64,000 nucleotides of DNA from Sphingobacteriaceae bacterium (GCA_903642215.1 CAHJWG010000002.1:186001-250000), one strand, 5' to 3'. Counted from the stretch's first letter, positions 1 through 8,347 are shown. The notes: generated from the sequence alone by a model not told the origin. Program-made: numbers and translations.

Positions 1-49
1 CTTTCTGAATCGCTTCCTGGGCTTTTATGGTATAGTTGTTTAAGTTCAT
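1..49 (-). CDS. clpB: ClpB-type AAA+ disaggregase, N-terminal fragment
   Basis: Only the first 16 codons lie in the window; the gene runs off the left edge on the minus strand. The start ATG is at 49-47 and the reading begins MNLNNYTIKAQEAIQK, which matches the conserved N-terminus of Bacteroidota ClpB (the 'TIKxQEAI' helix of the Clp N domain). ClpB is a cytoplasmic ATP-driven disaggregase that works with DnaK. The identification rests on a very short stretch, so ClpC is the main alternative. Confidence 0.6.
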   Translation of the reverse strand, partial: MNLNNYTIKAQEAIQK

Positions 50-375
50 TATTGGTGGTTTGCAAATCCTTTACCAAACTATTATTTAAGTTGGAAACGG
101 AAATTTTGACGGTGGTTTTTAATTTTGAACGACAAAAGGTCAGTGGATGTTTTGGGTTGGTACTGTTTTTACAGGATAAAAATTGGCGGTTATTTTGAGC
201 AGAAGCAAGGTTCATTTGAATTTATTTTGATGCTTCTTTTATCGAACATAAAACTAAAACAAGCAAGTTGATAAAGTCATTTAAAAAATAGTTGATGCTA
301 CGGCTTGGTTAAAAAATGTTAAAGTATCAAATTACTGGAACGCGCTTCTTATCTTGGTATTTATAAAATATTCTA
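50..375. other. Divergent intergenic region between clpB and the hydrolase gene
   Basis: About 325 bases without a plausible gene, lying between divergent starts, so it should hold both promoters. It contains two copies of the dispersed motif described below: a short one at 161-171 (TACTGTTTTTA) and a fuller one at 229-254 (GATGCTTCTTTTATC followed by an A-rich end). I could not place a convincing promoter, and no RNA gene was recognised. Confidence 0.5.
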
Positions 376-1725
376 ATGAAAAAATTTTTCCTTTTCCTTT
401 TCATCATCTTCACTTCCCGATTAACATTTGCCCAAACCAGCACAATAGATGTTAAACCAGATACACTCAATTTCGGTTTTGAGAATATATCTGATGGGAA
501 AGCATTACCGGATAAATGGCATGTAATGTCTCCTAATGCAAAGCAGTATGAGGTTATTGTTGATAAAAATACAGCACATACTGGTAATAGTTCTGTTCTT
601 ATTTCTTCTGTAGATACAGCTTCTAATCCGCAATTCTTAGGTATTGGTTATAATATTCCTGCAAAATTTGTTGGTAAAGAAATTTCCGTAAAAGCATGGA
701 TGAAAAGCAAAGACATGAAAGGTTCTTTAGCTTTAATGTTAGCGATTTACGATGCTGATGGTAATACTTTGCAATTTAAAAATCTGCAAAACGAAAAAAT
801 AAAGGGAACCAAAGAATGGAAACAATATAGTGTAACATTACCACTGGCTACCCAGGCACAACTGATACACATTGGGCCGATTCTTATTGGTAAAGGAAAA
901 CTATGGGTAGATGATGTTGAAATATTTATTGACGGCGCACCAATTCAGCAGGCCACGCTGAAACCTGATTTCAACCTAAACCCACCTCGAAGCCCCCGTT
1001 ATGGCAGCATTGCAGGTGCCGGACACTACATCAAACTAAAAGATGCCACGCTTTACTATGAAACATACGGTTCTGGAGAGCCATTGTTGTTATTGCATGG
1101 CAACAGCCAATCCATATACGCCTTTTATAAACAGATTCCGGAACTTTCTAAAAAATACAAGGTCATTGCAGTTGATACCCGTGGCCAGGGAAAAAGTACA
1201 GACGAAAGTACGGAGCCTCTTAGTTATGATAAATTTGCCGATGATATGAAACAACTACTTGATTCGCTTCATATATTTAAAACCAATATTTTAGGCTGGA
1301 GCGATGGCGGCAATACCGGCTTAATTGTGGCAATTAAATATCCTTCCTACGTAGATAAGTTAGCTATAACGGGAGCTAATTTGTCGCCGACAACAGATGC
1401 TGTAGATAGTAAAATGTTAAATAGCATCAAGGATGATCGAGATAAAATTAATGGCATAGATCAACGTTCCATTAAAAGAAAAAGACTTATGACCCTATTA
1501 CTTGATGAACCGCATATTTCAATAGAAAGCTTGAAACTAATAAAAGCACCAACGCTGGTGATGGCAGGGGAGAAAGATATGGTTAAAGAAAAACACACTC
1601 GTAGTATTGCTGATAACATTCCAAATAGTAAGCTATTAATATTTAAAGATGCTACTCATTATGTGCCTGTAGAAAAAATTAATGAGTTTAACGAAGCTGT
1701 AATGGCATTTTTGGGTAGCAAATAG
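376..1725 (+). CDS. Secreted alpha/beta hydrolase with N-terminal jelly-roll-like domain
   Basis: The 449-residue product starts with a signal peptide ending near FAQ (residue 20). Residues about 30-190 look like a carbohydrate-binding-type beta-sandwich, with blocks such as 'NFGFENISDGKALPDKW' and 'LWVDDVEI'. Residues about 225-449 are an alpha/beta hydrolase: oxyanion segment LLLLHGN, nucleophile elbow GWSDGG (Ser309), acid Asp401 in GEKDMV and base His428 in DATHYVP, a complete triad. It probably hydrolyses an ester or amide outside the cytoplasm; the substrate cannot be read from the sequence. It is a single gene, convergent with the helicase downstream. Confidence 0.8.
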   Translation: MKKFFLFLFIIFTSRLTFAQTSTIDVKPDTLNFGFENISDGKALPDKWHVMSPNAKQYEVIVDKNTAHTGNSSVLISSVDTASNPQFLGIGYNIPAKFVGKEISVKAWMKSKDMKGSLALMLAIYDADGNTLQFKNLQNEKIKGTKEWKQYSVTLPLATQAQLIHIGPILIGKGKLWVDDVEIFIDGAPIQQATLKPDFNLNPPRSPRYGSIAGAGHYIKLKDATLYYETYGSGEPLLLLHGNSQSIYAFYKQIPELSKKYKVIAVDTRGQGKSTDESTEPLSYDKFADDMKQLLDSLHIFKTNILGWSDGGNTGLIVAIKYPSYVDKLAITGANLSPTTDAVDSKMLNSIKDDRDKINGIDQRSIKRKRLMTLLLDEPHISIESLKLIKAPTLVMAGEKDMVKEKHTRSIADNIPNSKLLIFKDATHYVPVEKINEFNEAVMAFLGSK

Positions 1726-1771
1726 CAAATTAGAGTTCAAGCAACATGTTAAAATTAGTTTTTATTTTAGA

Positions 1772-1795
1772 ATGCTTCTTTTACCACCTAAAAAA
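1772..1795. repeat. Dispersed motif copy between convergent genes
   Basis: ATGCTTCTTTTACCACC followed by an A run, in the 71-base gap between the hydrolase stop (1725) and the helicase stop (1797). This is a full-length copy of the dispersed sequence, at a place where two transcripts converge. Confidence 0.6.
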
Positions 1796-1796
1796 T

Positions 1797-3218
1797 TTAC
1801 TCCGGTAATTTATCCCGATAAAAAAACTGACTAAAATTGATCAGAAAAAGCTCTTTTGTAGCGCGCGTGCAGGCCGTATAAAACCAGCGCAAAAAATCGG
1901 TATTCAGCATTTCCTCTGTCAAATAACCCTGATCAACAAAAACGGCTTCCCACTGGCCGCCCTGCGCTTTGTGGCAGGTTACGGCATATGCAAATTTGAT
2001 CTGCAGGGCATTAAAATAAGGATTAGTTTTTAGTTCCTGCATCTTTTTGGCGCGGCTGTTTAAATGCTCGTAATCCTTCATTACTTCTTCAAAAAACCGG
2101 TTATTTTCCGCTTGAGAAAGACTTGGTGTTTCCGTATATAAAGTATTCAGCATCACGGTACAATCCAACGTTAAGCCATCGGCATAATCGGTAAATTCCA
2201 ACTGCACATCCGCGAATTGGAAGCCGTACATTTCCCTAATGTTGCGTACTCTTTTTATCTGCCCGATATCGCCATTGGCAATAAAATCGGTGCTGTTTTC
2301 CTCTTCATCTTTCAGCCAGAAATAATTATTGCGCACCACCATTACAAAATCCCCGCCGGTCAATTCTTCTTCGCGGTACAAAATCCTGGCGCGCACCTGC
2401 TGGTTATAAGTGTTGGCGTTTTTGTTGGAGCGGCAAATCAGCAGTGTATTTTCCATGCCGTATTTGTTGTACGCATAATTCAAACCTTCTTCCAACCGTT
2501 CGCCCGTCATGCGGTAAATATCTTTAAATCCTTGAGTTTTGATCTGCGGATATTCTGCTTCCTCTTTCCGTATCAGGTTCCGGATAGCCGTTACATTTTC
2601 CAGGATGCCGGAGTTTTTTTCCTGCCGCATTACTTCAGTCAGTTCATAACTAAAAATCCGGAGACGGAACTCGTCTTTAATCAGTTTAGGTTCCAATGCA
2701 ACGCTGTTTTCCGAACCAACAGGCGGCAGCTGCGCCGTATCGCCAATCAGCAGCAGCTTACAGTTGCGCGAATTGTAAACATATTCAATCAGATCATGCA
2801 GTAAACTATTGTGGCTACTTCCGGAAATTTCCGCAGAAATCATAGAAGCTTCATCTACAATAAACAAGGTATTTTCATGCAGATTATCAGCCGTGGAAAA
2901 AGCCATATCCGGCGTAACAGCACTCTTTTTACGGTATATTTTTTTGTGGATGGTTAATGCTTTTCGGCCCGAATAACTACTCATTACTTTGGCTGCACGG
3001 CCGGTTGGTGCCAGCAAAACAGACGAATACTGGTAGTTTCTAAGCAGCTTGACCAGCGCGGCCAGCACGGTGGTTTTCCCGGTTCCGGCGTATCCTTTTA
3101 AAATGAAACAGGCGTCTTCATCGGTACTGATCAAAAACCGGTGCAGTAAACCGAACAATTCCATTTGCTGCAAAGTTGGCGTATGCGGAAAAGCTTTGCG
3201 GATCAGATCTTCATTCAT
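1797..3218 (-). CDS. RecD/Dda-like superfamily 1 DNA helicase
   Basis: This 473-residue ATPase has Walker A GYAGTGKTT near residue 42, Walker B FIVDEAS near 120, motif III GDTAQLPPVG near 160 and a C-terminal UvrD_C_2 block FAYAVTCHKAQGGQWE near 430. The set matches short RecD-like 5'-3' helicases that act alone in Bacteroidota, without RecB or RecC. The reading frame can be extended to a TTG at 3227, but the ATG at 3218 (MNEDLIRKAF) is the better start. It is divergent from the DUF3822 gene, with only 66 bases between the starts. Its cellular role is likely DNA repair or replication restart (inference). Confidence 0.85.
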   Translation of the reverse strand: MNEDLIRKAFPHTPTLQQMELFGLLHRFLISTDEDACFILKGYAGTGKTTVLAALVKLLRNYQYSSVLLAPTGRAAKVMSSYSGRKALTIHKKIYRKKSAVTPDMAFSTADNLHENTLFIVDEASMISAEISGSSHNSLLHDLIEYVYNSRNCKLLLIGDTAQLPPVGSENSVALEPKLIKDEFRLRIFSYELTEVMRQEKNSGILENVTAIRNLIRKEEAEYPQIKTQGFKDIYRMTGERLEEGLNYAYNKYGMENTLLICRSNKNANTYNQQVRARILYREEELTGGDFVMVVRNNYFWLKDEEENSTDFIANGDIGQIKRVRNIREMYGFQFADVQLEFTDYADGLTLDCTVMLNTLYTETPSLSQAENNRFFEEVMKDYEHLNSRAKKMQELKTNPYFNALQIKFAYAVTCHKAQGGQWEAVFVDQGYLTEEMLNTDFLRWFYTACTRATKELFLINFSQFFYRDKLPE

Positions 3219-3269
3219 AATCCTCAAAAATGACTATAAAAACGCTTAAAGCCTATTGGCAAAATTTTT

Positions 3270-3277
3270 TACTTTTG
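3270..3277 (+). promoter_or_regulatory. Bacteroidota -7 element before the DUF3822-rsmD operon
   Basis: TACTTTTG is an exact TAnnTTTG -7 element. It ends 7 bases before the ATG at 3285, so transcription would begin at or next to the start codon, implying a leaderless or nearly leaderless mRNA. I see no TTTG at the usual upstream spacing, which weakens the call. Confidence 0.4.
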
Positions 3278-3284
3278 CTAACCG

Positions 3285-4085
3285 ATGCACTTTATCCCGA
3301 TTAATTATTCCGATCCTGGTTTTAATCCTGCTTATACAGCTGATTTTCAGCTGACCATCCTGCTAAGTTCAGAAAGTTTTAGTTATGCTATCCGTCATCC
3401 GGTTACGCACGCGTTGGTCCGGGTTAGCACTGGAAATGATTTGAAAGAACTTTTTGATCCGCCGGAAAACAGCTTATTTACAGTCGCTAATTATCAAAAA
3501 GTTATTTTTGCTGTTGATACAAAAAGTTTTTGCCTGATTCCGGCTGCTATTTTTACACCCGAAAATCTGTTGGACTTTGCGGCTTTTTTATCGGTAAAAG
3601 AAGCAGATTTGATTTTGACAGATCATCTTGCTAACGGAGAAAACACGGTGGTTTTTACTTTCCCGGAAAAATTGATCCGCCAGATCGAAGTAAAATTTCC
3701 TTTGGTAAAAATACAATTTGCCCCAAAAAGTTGGATCAAAACAGTATTCAGTTCAGCGTTTGCCGGTCAGCATTTGTATCTGTTTTTAACCGAAAATAGT
3801 TTGCAGATTCTGTTTCCGGAACAAAAAAATATTAATTTTTATAACCAGTTTATTTGTTCTACTTTAGATGAACTGGTTTATTTTACCGCTTTGGTTGCCA
3901 GTCAGTTAAAGCTGATTCCGGAGGAAACTACACTGGTTTTGAGCGGCAGGGTAGAAGATAATGGCGAGCAAATGCTTCGTTTAAAGCGGTTTTTTAAGGG
4001 TGTTTTGTTGTTTACTTCGCCGGATTACCAGCAGCGTGATCGTTTGCCGCAGCATCAGGTTATTAATTTTTTAGGTTTAAGCTGA
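3285..4085 (+). CDS. DUF3822 family protein
   Basis: The 266-residue cytoplasmic protein resembles the Bacteroidota DUF3822 family, which is regularly encoded directly before rsmD and coaD. The overall look is a duplicated ASKHA-type (actin-like ATPase) fold with segments such as FAVDTKSFCLIP and 'TTLVLSGRVEDNGEQ', but no catalytic motif is evident. Its stop overlaps the rsmD start by one base (TGATG), so the two are translationally coupled. The function is unknown; a role linked to ribosome or CoA biogenesis is suggested only by neighbours. Confidence 0.75.
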   Translation: MHFIPINYSDPGFNPAYTADFQLTILLSSESFSYAIRHPVTHALVRVSTGNDLKELFDPPENSLFTVANYQKVIFAVDTKSFCLIPAAIFTPENLLDFAAFLSVKEADLILTDHLANGENTVVFTFPEKLIRQIEVKFPLVKIQFAPKSWIKTVFSSAFAGQHLYLFLTENSLQILFPEQKNINFYNQFICSTLDELVYFTALVASQLKLIPEETTLVLSGRVEDNGEQMLRLKRFFKGVLLFTSPDYQQRDRLPQHQVINFLGLS

Positions 4086-4648
4086 TGCGGATTATCGGAG
4101 GGCGGTTAAAAGGATTGCGCTTAAATCCGCCAAATAATTTGCCGGTGCGGCCAACAACAGATCTGGCTAAAGAAGCTTTATTTAACATCTTAAATAATTT
4201 ACTGGATTTTGAAGATTTAAAAGTGCTGGATTTATTTAGTGGAACCGGAAATATTGCGATGGAATTTGCTTCGCGAAATGCAGAAAAAGTAGTTGCTGTA
4301 GATCGCGCCGCACCATGTATTTATTATTTAAAAGATATGGCAGTTAAGCACAACCTGCCGGAAATTTCCACTTTTAAAGCAGATGTTTTTAAATTTCTGG
4401 ATTTGGAAACTGATCAATACAATTTGATTTTTGCTGATCCGCCTTACGATCTCGATAAAATCCCACAAATACCGGATGCTGTTTTTACCCGTAATTTATT
4501 GTTGCCGGACGGCTTGCTGATTATCGAACATCCATCGTACCAAAACCTGAGTAATAAAACGGGTTTTAGTGAGAAACGAACTTACGGGAATACGGCTTTT
4601 TCGTTTTTTAAAAATCCGGGTGCAAAATCAGAAGTAGAAAAAAACTAA
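4085..4648 (+). CDS. rsmD: 16S rRNA (guanine(966)-N2)-methyltransferase RsmD
   Basis: The 187-residue methyltransferase begins MRIIGGRLKGLRL, has the family signature VRPTTDLAKEALFNIL near residue 20, a SAM-binding motif DLFSGTGNIA near 53 and catalytic motif IV ADPPYD near 120. RsmD methylates G966 of 16S rRNA on assembling 30S subunits. Length and motifs are standard. It is coupled to DUF3822 upstream and is followed 29 bases later by coaD, the usual Bacteroidota order and equivalent to the rsmD-coaD pair of other bacteria. Confidence 0.93.
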   Translation: MRIIGGRLKGLRLNPPNNLPVRPTTDLAKEALFNILNNLLDFEDLKVLDLFSGTGNIAMEFASRNAEKVVAVDRAAPCIYYLKDMAVKHNLPEISTFKADVFKFLDLETDQYNLIFADPPYDLDKIPQIPDAVFTRNLLLPDGLLIIEHPSYQNLSNKTGFSEKRTYGNTAFSFFKNPGAKSEVEKN

Positions 4649-4677
4649 AAACTCGATAGATTTCCTACTTTTATTTC

Positions 4678-5139
4678 ATGAAAATTGCCCTTTTTCCAGG
4701 TTCTTTTGATCCGGTAACCAAAGCACATGTAGATATTTTAAAGCGTTCTATCAGCTTGTTTGATAAAGTTTACATCGGTATCGGTTTAAACAGCACCAAA
4801 AAACCTTTTATTACGCCCCAAAAAAGGGAGCAGATGTTAAAAGCTGTTTTTGCAGACGAACCACGTGTGGAAGTAGTGGCTTATGAAGGTTTAACAGTTG
4901 AATTTTGCAAGCAGATGGGAGCTGCATATATGATTCGCGGCATTCGTACGGTTTCTGATTTTGAGTACGAAAAAGCTATTGCGCAAATGAACCATGCGCT
5001 GGAACCAGGAATTGAAAGTATTTTTATCGTAAGTAAACCGGGTTATTCGTCGATCAGTTCTACCATCGTTCGCGAAATTTTAAAGTATAATGGTGATGTT
5101 AGTCAGTTTATACCTAAAGAAGCACTTCCTTTTCTGTAA
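4678..5139 (+). CDS. coaD: Phosphopantetheine adenylyltransferase
   Basis: The 153-residue protein carries GSFDPVT near residue 8, RGIRTVSDFEYE near 88 and the C-terminal SSISSTIVREI, all typical of CoaD, which transfers AMP to 4'-phosphopantetheine in CoA synthesis. The nucleotidyltransferase HxGH signature reads T14-K15-A16-H17, so the usual Gly is Ala; the key His is kept. The last 26 bases overlap the 3' end of the Nudix gene on the other strand. Confidence 0.93.
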   Translation: MKIALFPGSFDPVTKAHVDILKRSISLFDKVYIGIGLNSTKKPFITPQKREQMLKAVFADEPRVEVVAYEGLTVEFCKQMGAAYMIRGIRTVSDFEYEKAIAQMNHALEPGIESIFIVSKPGYSSISSTIVREILKYNGDVSQFIPKEALPFL

Positions 5140-5755
5140 TCAAACCCATATTATCCAAAACATCAACAATGGAAGGATAAGTGTTTTTTGTTAAAATAGA
5201 AAATTTTTCGCGTGTAAACCAGCAGGCTTTGGTAATTCCTTCTTCTTTTTGCGGTTTCAATTTATCTTGTCCTTCGGCTTTCATACGATACCAATGCGTT
5301 TTTTTCAAAGCCAGTTCCTGGTTGCGTTGCAGGTAAACGTGATAAGTTTTACAGATTTTTCTGCCGGCTTTTTTCACGCGGATACCACATTCTTCTTCCA
5401 CTTCTCTAACAGCAGCTTTTCTGGTTTTTTCGCCTTCCTCGATTTTCCCTTTCGGTAAATCCCAAATCCCATTCCTAAAAATTACCAGATATTCCTTGCG
5501 TTCGTTTTTCACCAAACCGCCGGCAGCTTCAATTAAACGTACACTTTTAGATAATTTCCGTAAAGTGGATTTTACATTTTTGCATAAAAACAAAAACTTT
5601 TGCGGTGATTCTGTTTCAGCAATCAGCTGATAAATTAATTTCAAATTCGATTTTTCCCCGCTTATTTCCTTGTAACCTGTTAAACCTTCGGGTACAGTTT
5701 CTGCAATAACCAAAAGTTTTTCATTAATATAGATGTTATAAGTATTGCTGACCAT
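5114..5755 (-). CDS. Nudix hydrolase
   Basis: The 213-residue protein has a complete Nudix box (G-x5-E-x7-REVEEECGI) at about residues 120-142, preceded by GIWDLPKGK, so it should hydrolyse a nucleoside diphosphate linked to another moiety with Mg2+. An N-terminal region of about 75 residues precedes the Nudix fold and looks family specific. Substrate cannot be assigned. The gene is convergent with coaD and overlaps it by 26 bases, leaving no room for a terminator between them. Confidence 0.85.
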   Translation of the reverse strand: MVSNTYNIYINEKLLVIAETVPEGLTGYKEISGEKSNLKLIYQLIAETESPQKFLFLCKNVKSTLRKLSKSVRLIEAAGGLVKNERKEYLVIFRNGIWDLPKGKIEEGEKTRKAAVREVEEECGIRVKKAGRKICKTYHVYLQRNQELALKKTHWYRMKAEGQDKLKPQKEEGITKACWFTREKFSILTKNTYPSIVDVLDNMGLITEKEVLL

Positions 5756-5858
5756 TATTTTAACAATTTTTTAGCTGTAAAAGAAGTATCCGTTGAAGGC
5801 TTCCAAATAACGGAATAAATTTTATTGCCGGTTAACATCCTTACAATCTTTAAATAAA
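5756..5858. other. Upstream region of the Nudix gene with a dispersed motif copy
   Basis: This stretch lies upstream of the minus-strand Nudix start. At 5766-5790 it holds a copy of the dispersed motif in the forward sense (a T run, then TGTAAAAGAAGTATC). No gene is seen. Confidence 0.45.
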
Positions 5859-5902
5859 AAAGGTTTGCACCCGTTAAAATTTTTTAACTGGCACAAACCT
5901 TC
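5859..5902 (-). terminator. Hairpin terminator of the small ORF
   Basis: Arms AGGTTTGCACCCGTTAAAA and TTTTAACTGGCACAAACCT pair with 16 of 19 positions complementary. On the minus strand the hairpin is followed by a T-rich run and lies just downstream of the stop of the small ORF at 5925, so it fits a rho-independent terminator for that transcript. Confidence 0.6.
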
Positions 5903-5924
5903 AATTAGTTATAAAAAATAATTG

Positions 5925-6095
5925 TTACATCAGCATCGGCAATGCGCTAAAAACGGTGCTGTAATTTTCAATTGCAATCTCCAGTTCCATTTTTACTTTG
6001 AATGTATCACGCTTTTCGGCTTCTGCTCGGTTAAGCAAGCTGCTTTTTTCATCGATATCTGTACTTAATTTTTTTAGTAAATTGTAAATTTCCAT
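5925..6095 (-). CDS. Small hypothetical protein, 56 residues
   Basis: An ATG at 6095-6093 opens a 56-codon frame ending in TAA at 5927-5925. The product begins MEIYNLLKKLSTDIDEK and ends ALPMLM; it is rich in charged and helix-forming residues, consistent with a short coiled or helical protein. A terminator hairpin sits just downstream on the same strand, which supports a real transcript. I do not recognise a family. The alternative is a chance frame in the 680-base gap before pyrE. Confidence 0.5.
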   Translation of the reverse strand: MEIYNLLKKLSTDIDEKSSLLNRAEAEKRDTFKVKMELEIAIENYSTVFSALPMLM

Positions 6096-6437
6096 AAATT
6101 TTGGCTTAATGCCGATATTTATACGTGTATTTTATCCCTGAGTTTTATCTATTTTGTTTTTTAAAATTGATTATAAAACTAATCGTATAAATTACCGGAA
6201 CAGCAGCTGCAGATTTGTTTAAAGCCTGATTTAACAAATTATTAATTGTTAGAAGTGCGGTAAAGCTTTTAGGATTTTTATCTTTGCCGAGGCGGAAAAA
6301 AAGCAGCATTAAAGCTTATTCCGGCAATTTATCTTCAATTATGACTTCATTGAACGTTACAAAAACTAATTTTTCACGTCATCTTTTCTGCTGCCTAAGC
6401 CAAAATAATTTGTTATTGAATTTGATTAATTGCGGCC
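6096..6437. other. Intergenic region upstream of pyrE
   Basis: About 340 AT-rich bases between the small minus-strand ORF and pyrE, so both promoters should lie here. No convincing ORF, RNA or attenuator-like hairpin next to pyrE was found by eye. Confidence 0.4.
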
Positions 6438-7079
6438 ATGTTTGATAAAATTGATGTTGAGCAGCAGGTTGCAGAATTTTTATTACAGATAAAAGCAGTT
6501 AAGCTTCAACCCGATAAACCTTTTACCTGGGCTTCTGGCTGGAAATCGCCCATTTATTGCGATAACCGTTTAACGCTTTCTCATCCAAAAATTCGTACGT
6601 ATATCCGCCAGCAGTTAGTGGCCCTGATTCAGGAAGAATTTGGTGCCGTAAGTTGTATTGCCGGCGTTGCTACAGCCGGGATTCCGCAAGGTGTTTTGGT
6701 TGCACAGGAATTAGGAATGCCGTTTTTATACGTTCGATCTAAACCAAAAGAACATGGCACCGGAAACTTAGTAGAAGGCGAGCTGCACCGCGGCCAAAGG
6801 ATTGTTGTGGTAGAAGATTTAATTTCTACCGGTAAGAGCAGCTTGCAAGCCGTGGATGCACTGCGCGAAGCAGGCGGCGATGTGGCAGGTTTAGCGGCAA
6901 TTTTTACTTACGGTTTGGATAATGCTACCGAGAATTTTAAAAATGCACGCTGCCGTTTTGCTACTTTATGCAATTACGCTGCCCTAATTAAATATGCAGC
7001 CGGACATCAATATATTACTGATAATCAGTTTAATGTGTTACAGCAATGGCGAAAAAACCCGGCTGAATGGGGCAGGTAA
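6438..7079 (+). CDS. pyrE: Orotate phosphoribosyltransferase
   Basis: The 213-residue enzyme joins orotate and PRPP to give OMP in pyrimidine synthesis. It shows the substrate loop FTWASGWKSPIYCDNR near residue 30, the KPKEHGTGN flexible loop near 98, and the PRPP-binding motif RIVVVEDLISTGKS near 120. The start ATG at 6438 gives the normal family length. It is followed at 24 bases by an SRPBCC gene, likely in one transcript. Confidence 0.95.
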   Translation: MFDKIDVEQQVAEFLLQIKAVKLQPDKPFTWASGWKSPIYCDNRLTLSHPKIRTYIRQQLVALIQEEFGAVSCIAGVATAGIPQGVLVAQELGMPFLYVRSKPKEHGTGNLVEGELHRGQRIVVVEDLISTGKSSLQAVDALREAGGDVAGLAAIFTYGLDNATENFKNARCRFATLCNYAALIKYAAGHQYITDNQFNVLQQWRKNPAEWGR

Positions 7080-7102
7080 TTTGTGAAAATCTATTTTTTG
7101 TT

Positions 7103-7501
7103 ATGACTATTATTGAAAGTGAAGTTACGTTGAAAGCATCTGCTGTTTCAGTTTATAACTTTTTAGCCGATCTGAATAATCATCAGCAATTGATGCCGGA
7201 AAATGTGCTGGACTGGACTTCTACCAAAAACGAAGCACGTTTTAATATCCAAAATATGGCGAAGCTGGTTTTACAGGTTAGTAACCGCACGCCAGAAACA
7301 GAAATTTTGATTGATGCTGTTGAAAATCCTCCTTTTCCGCTTCAGTTAAAATGGGAAATTACAGAAGCAGATTTTCAAACTAACGTTATCTTCACTATTT
7401 CGGCAGAGATGAACATGATGATGAAAATGCTGGCCAGCGGCCAGCTGCAAAAACTGGCTAATTTTGAAACAGAACGTTTGCAGCAGTTAATTTTAAAATA
7501 A
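7103..7501 (+). CDS. SRPBCC (START-like) family protein
   Basis: The frame is open from 7067, but the ATG at 7103 (MTIIESEVTLKAS) starts exactly where the fold begins and does not overlap pyrE, giving 132 residues. The opening 'SEVTLKASAVSVYNFLADLNNHQQLMPENV' pattern and the C-terminal amphipathic helix are typical of SRPBCC/polyketide-cyclase-like ligand-binding proteins. In Bacteroidota this gene commonly sits next to pyrE; its ligand is unknown. Confidence 0.75.
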   Translation: MTIIESEVTLKASAVSVYNFLADLNNHQQLMPENVLDWTSTKNEARFNIQNMAKLVLQVSNRTPETEILIDAVENPPFPLQLKWEITEADFQTNVIFTISAEMNMMMKMLASGQLQKLANFETERLQQLILK

Positions 7502-7513
7502 GCCAATTCCTCT

Positions 7514-7536
7514 ATGCTTCTTTTATCACCTAAAAA
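7514..7536. repeat. Dispersed motif copy just after the SRPBCC stop
   Basis: ATGCTTCTTTTATCACC plus an A run, 12 bases after the stop codon. It is one of the best full-length copies of the dispersed sequence. Confidence 0.6.
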
Positions 7537-7643
7537 GCTGTTTTATTTTAATTTGCCCTTGTAAAATCAGTGTCAGTTTTGTTTTTGATAAACATAAAAG
7601 GTAGTTTATGTTCGTATATATTAAGCACAATCACCAAAAAATT

Positions 7644-8321
7644 ATGAATACTATTCAAAAAGCACTTCAACTTGTTTTAGCTTCCATGCTGCTTGCTGCC
7701 TGCGGAAATGCGAGTTCTACCAATATAAATTTTGCTGATGGCCCTGGTAAAGATCAGGTTCGGAAAATCAAATTAGTTGCACCAAAAGGTAAGGCAATCG
7801 CTGCTTTTGCCGAAGGTTGTTTTTGGTGTTCCGAAGAAATATTTGAAGATGTTGCCGGCGTAGATTCTGTAATTTCCGGTTATTCCGGCGGCAATGTTCC
7901 TAACCCAACTTATGCAAAAGTAAGTACGGGTACAACAGGTTATGCAGAATCTGTGTTGGTTTATTATGATCCGAAAAAGGTTTCTTATCCGGAATTGCTG
8001 AAAGTTTTTTATGCTTCGCACGATGCAACAACTAAAGACAGGCAAGGCCCGGATGAAGGTACGCAATACCGTTCTGTTGTTTTTTTTGCTGATCCAACGG
8101 AAAGATCTGCCGCAGAAACAGCTAAGACTAATGCTTTAAAATCTGGTATGTTCCAGCGGGCAATTGTTACTGAAATTACTCCTTTAAAAGAGTTTTACCG
8201 GGCGGAGGAATATCACCAGAACTACTCAAAACAAAACGGAGATAACCCTTATATTCAAAATGTTTCCGAGCAGCGTTTTAATCAGTTTAAAAAAACATAT
8301 AAAGGAAAGCTGAAGCCGTAA
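7644..8321 (+). CDS. msrA: Peptide-methionine (S)-S-oxide reductase, lipoprotein form
   Basis: An upstream in-frame start exists at 7608, but the ATG at 7644 (MNTIQKALQLVL) directly begins a lipoprotein signal peptide with lipobox LLAAC. The mature part is MsrA: active-site GCFWC with nucleophile Cys59 (counted from 7644), then SGYSGG and the C-terminal EEYHQNY. It reduces methionine-S-sulfoxide in proteins, here outside the cytoplasm and anchored by lipid. Cytoplasmic MsrA is the more common form, so an envelope repair role is inferred from the lipobox. Confidence 0.9.
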   Translation: MNTIQKALQLVLASMLLAACGNASSTNINFADGPGKDQVRKIKLVAPKGKAIAAFAEGCFWCSEEIFEDVAGVDSVISGYSGGNVPNPTYAKVSTGTTGYAESVLVYYDPKKVSYPELLKVFYASHDATTKDRQGPDEGTQYRSVVFFADPTERSAAETAKTNALKSGMFQRAIVTEITPLKEFYRAEEYHQNYSKQNGDNPYIQNVSEQRFNQFKKTYKGKLKP

Positions 8322-8347
8322 CAGAATTTTTATTGCATAATCTAATC

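Noticed and set aside
2217..2804. 195-codon plus-strand frame inside the helicase gene
   Set aside because: Shadow of the helicase coding strand; the opposite frame has all helicase motifs.
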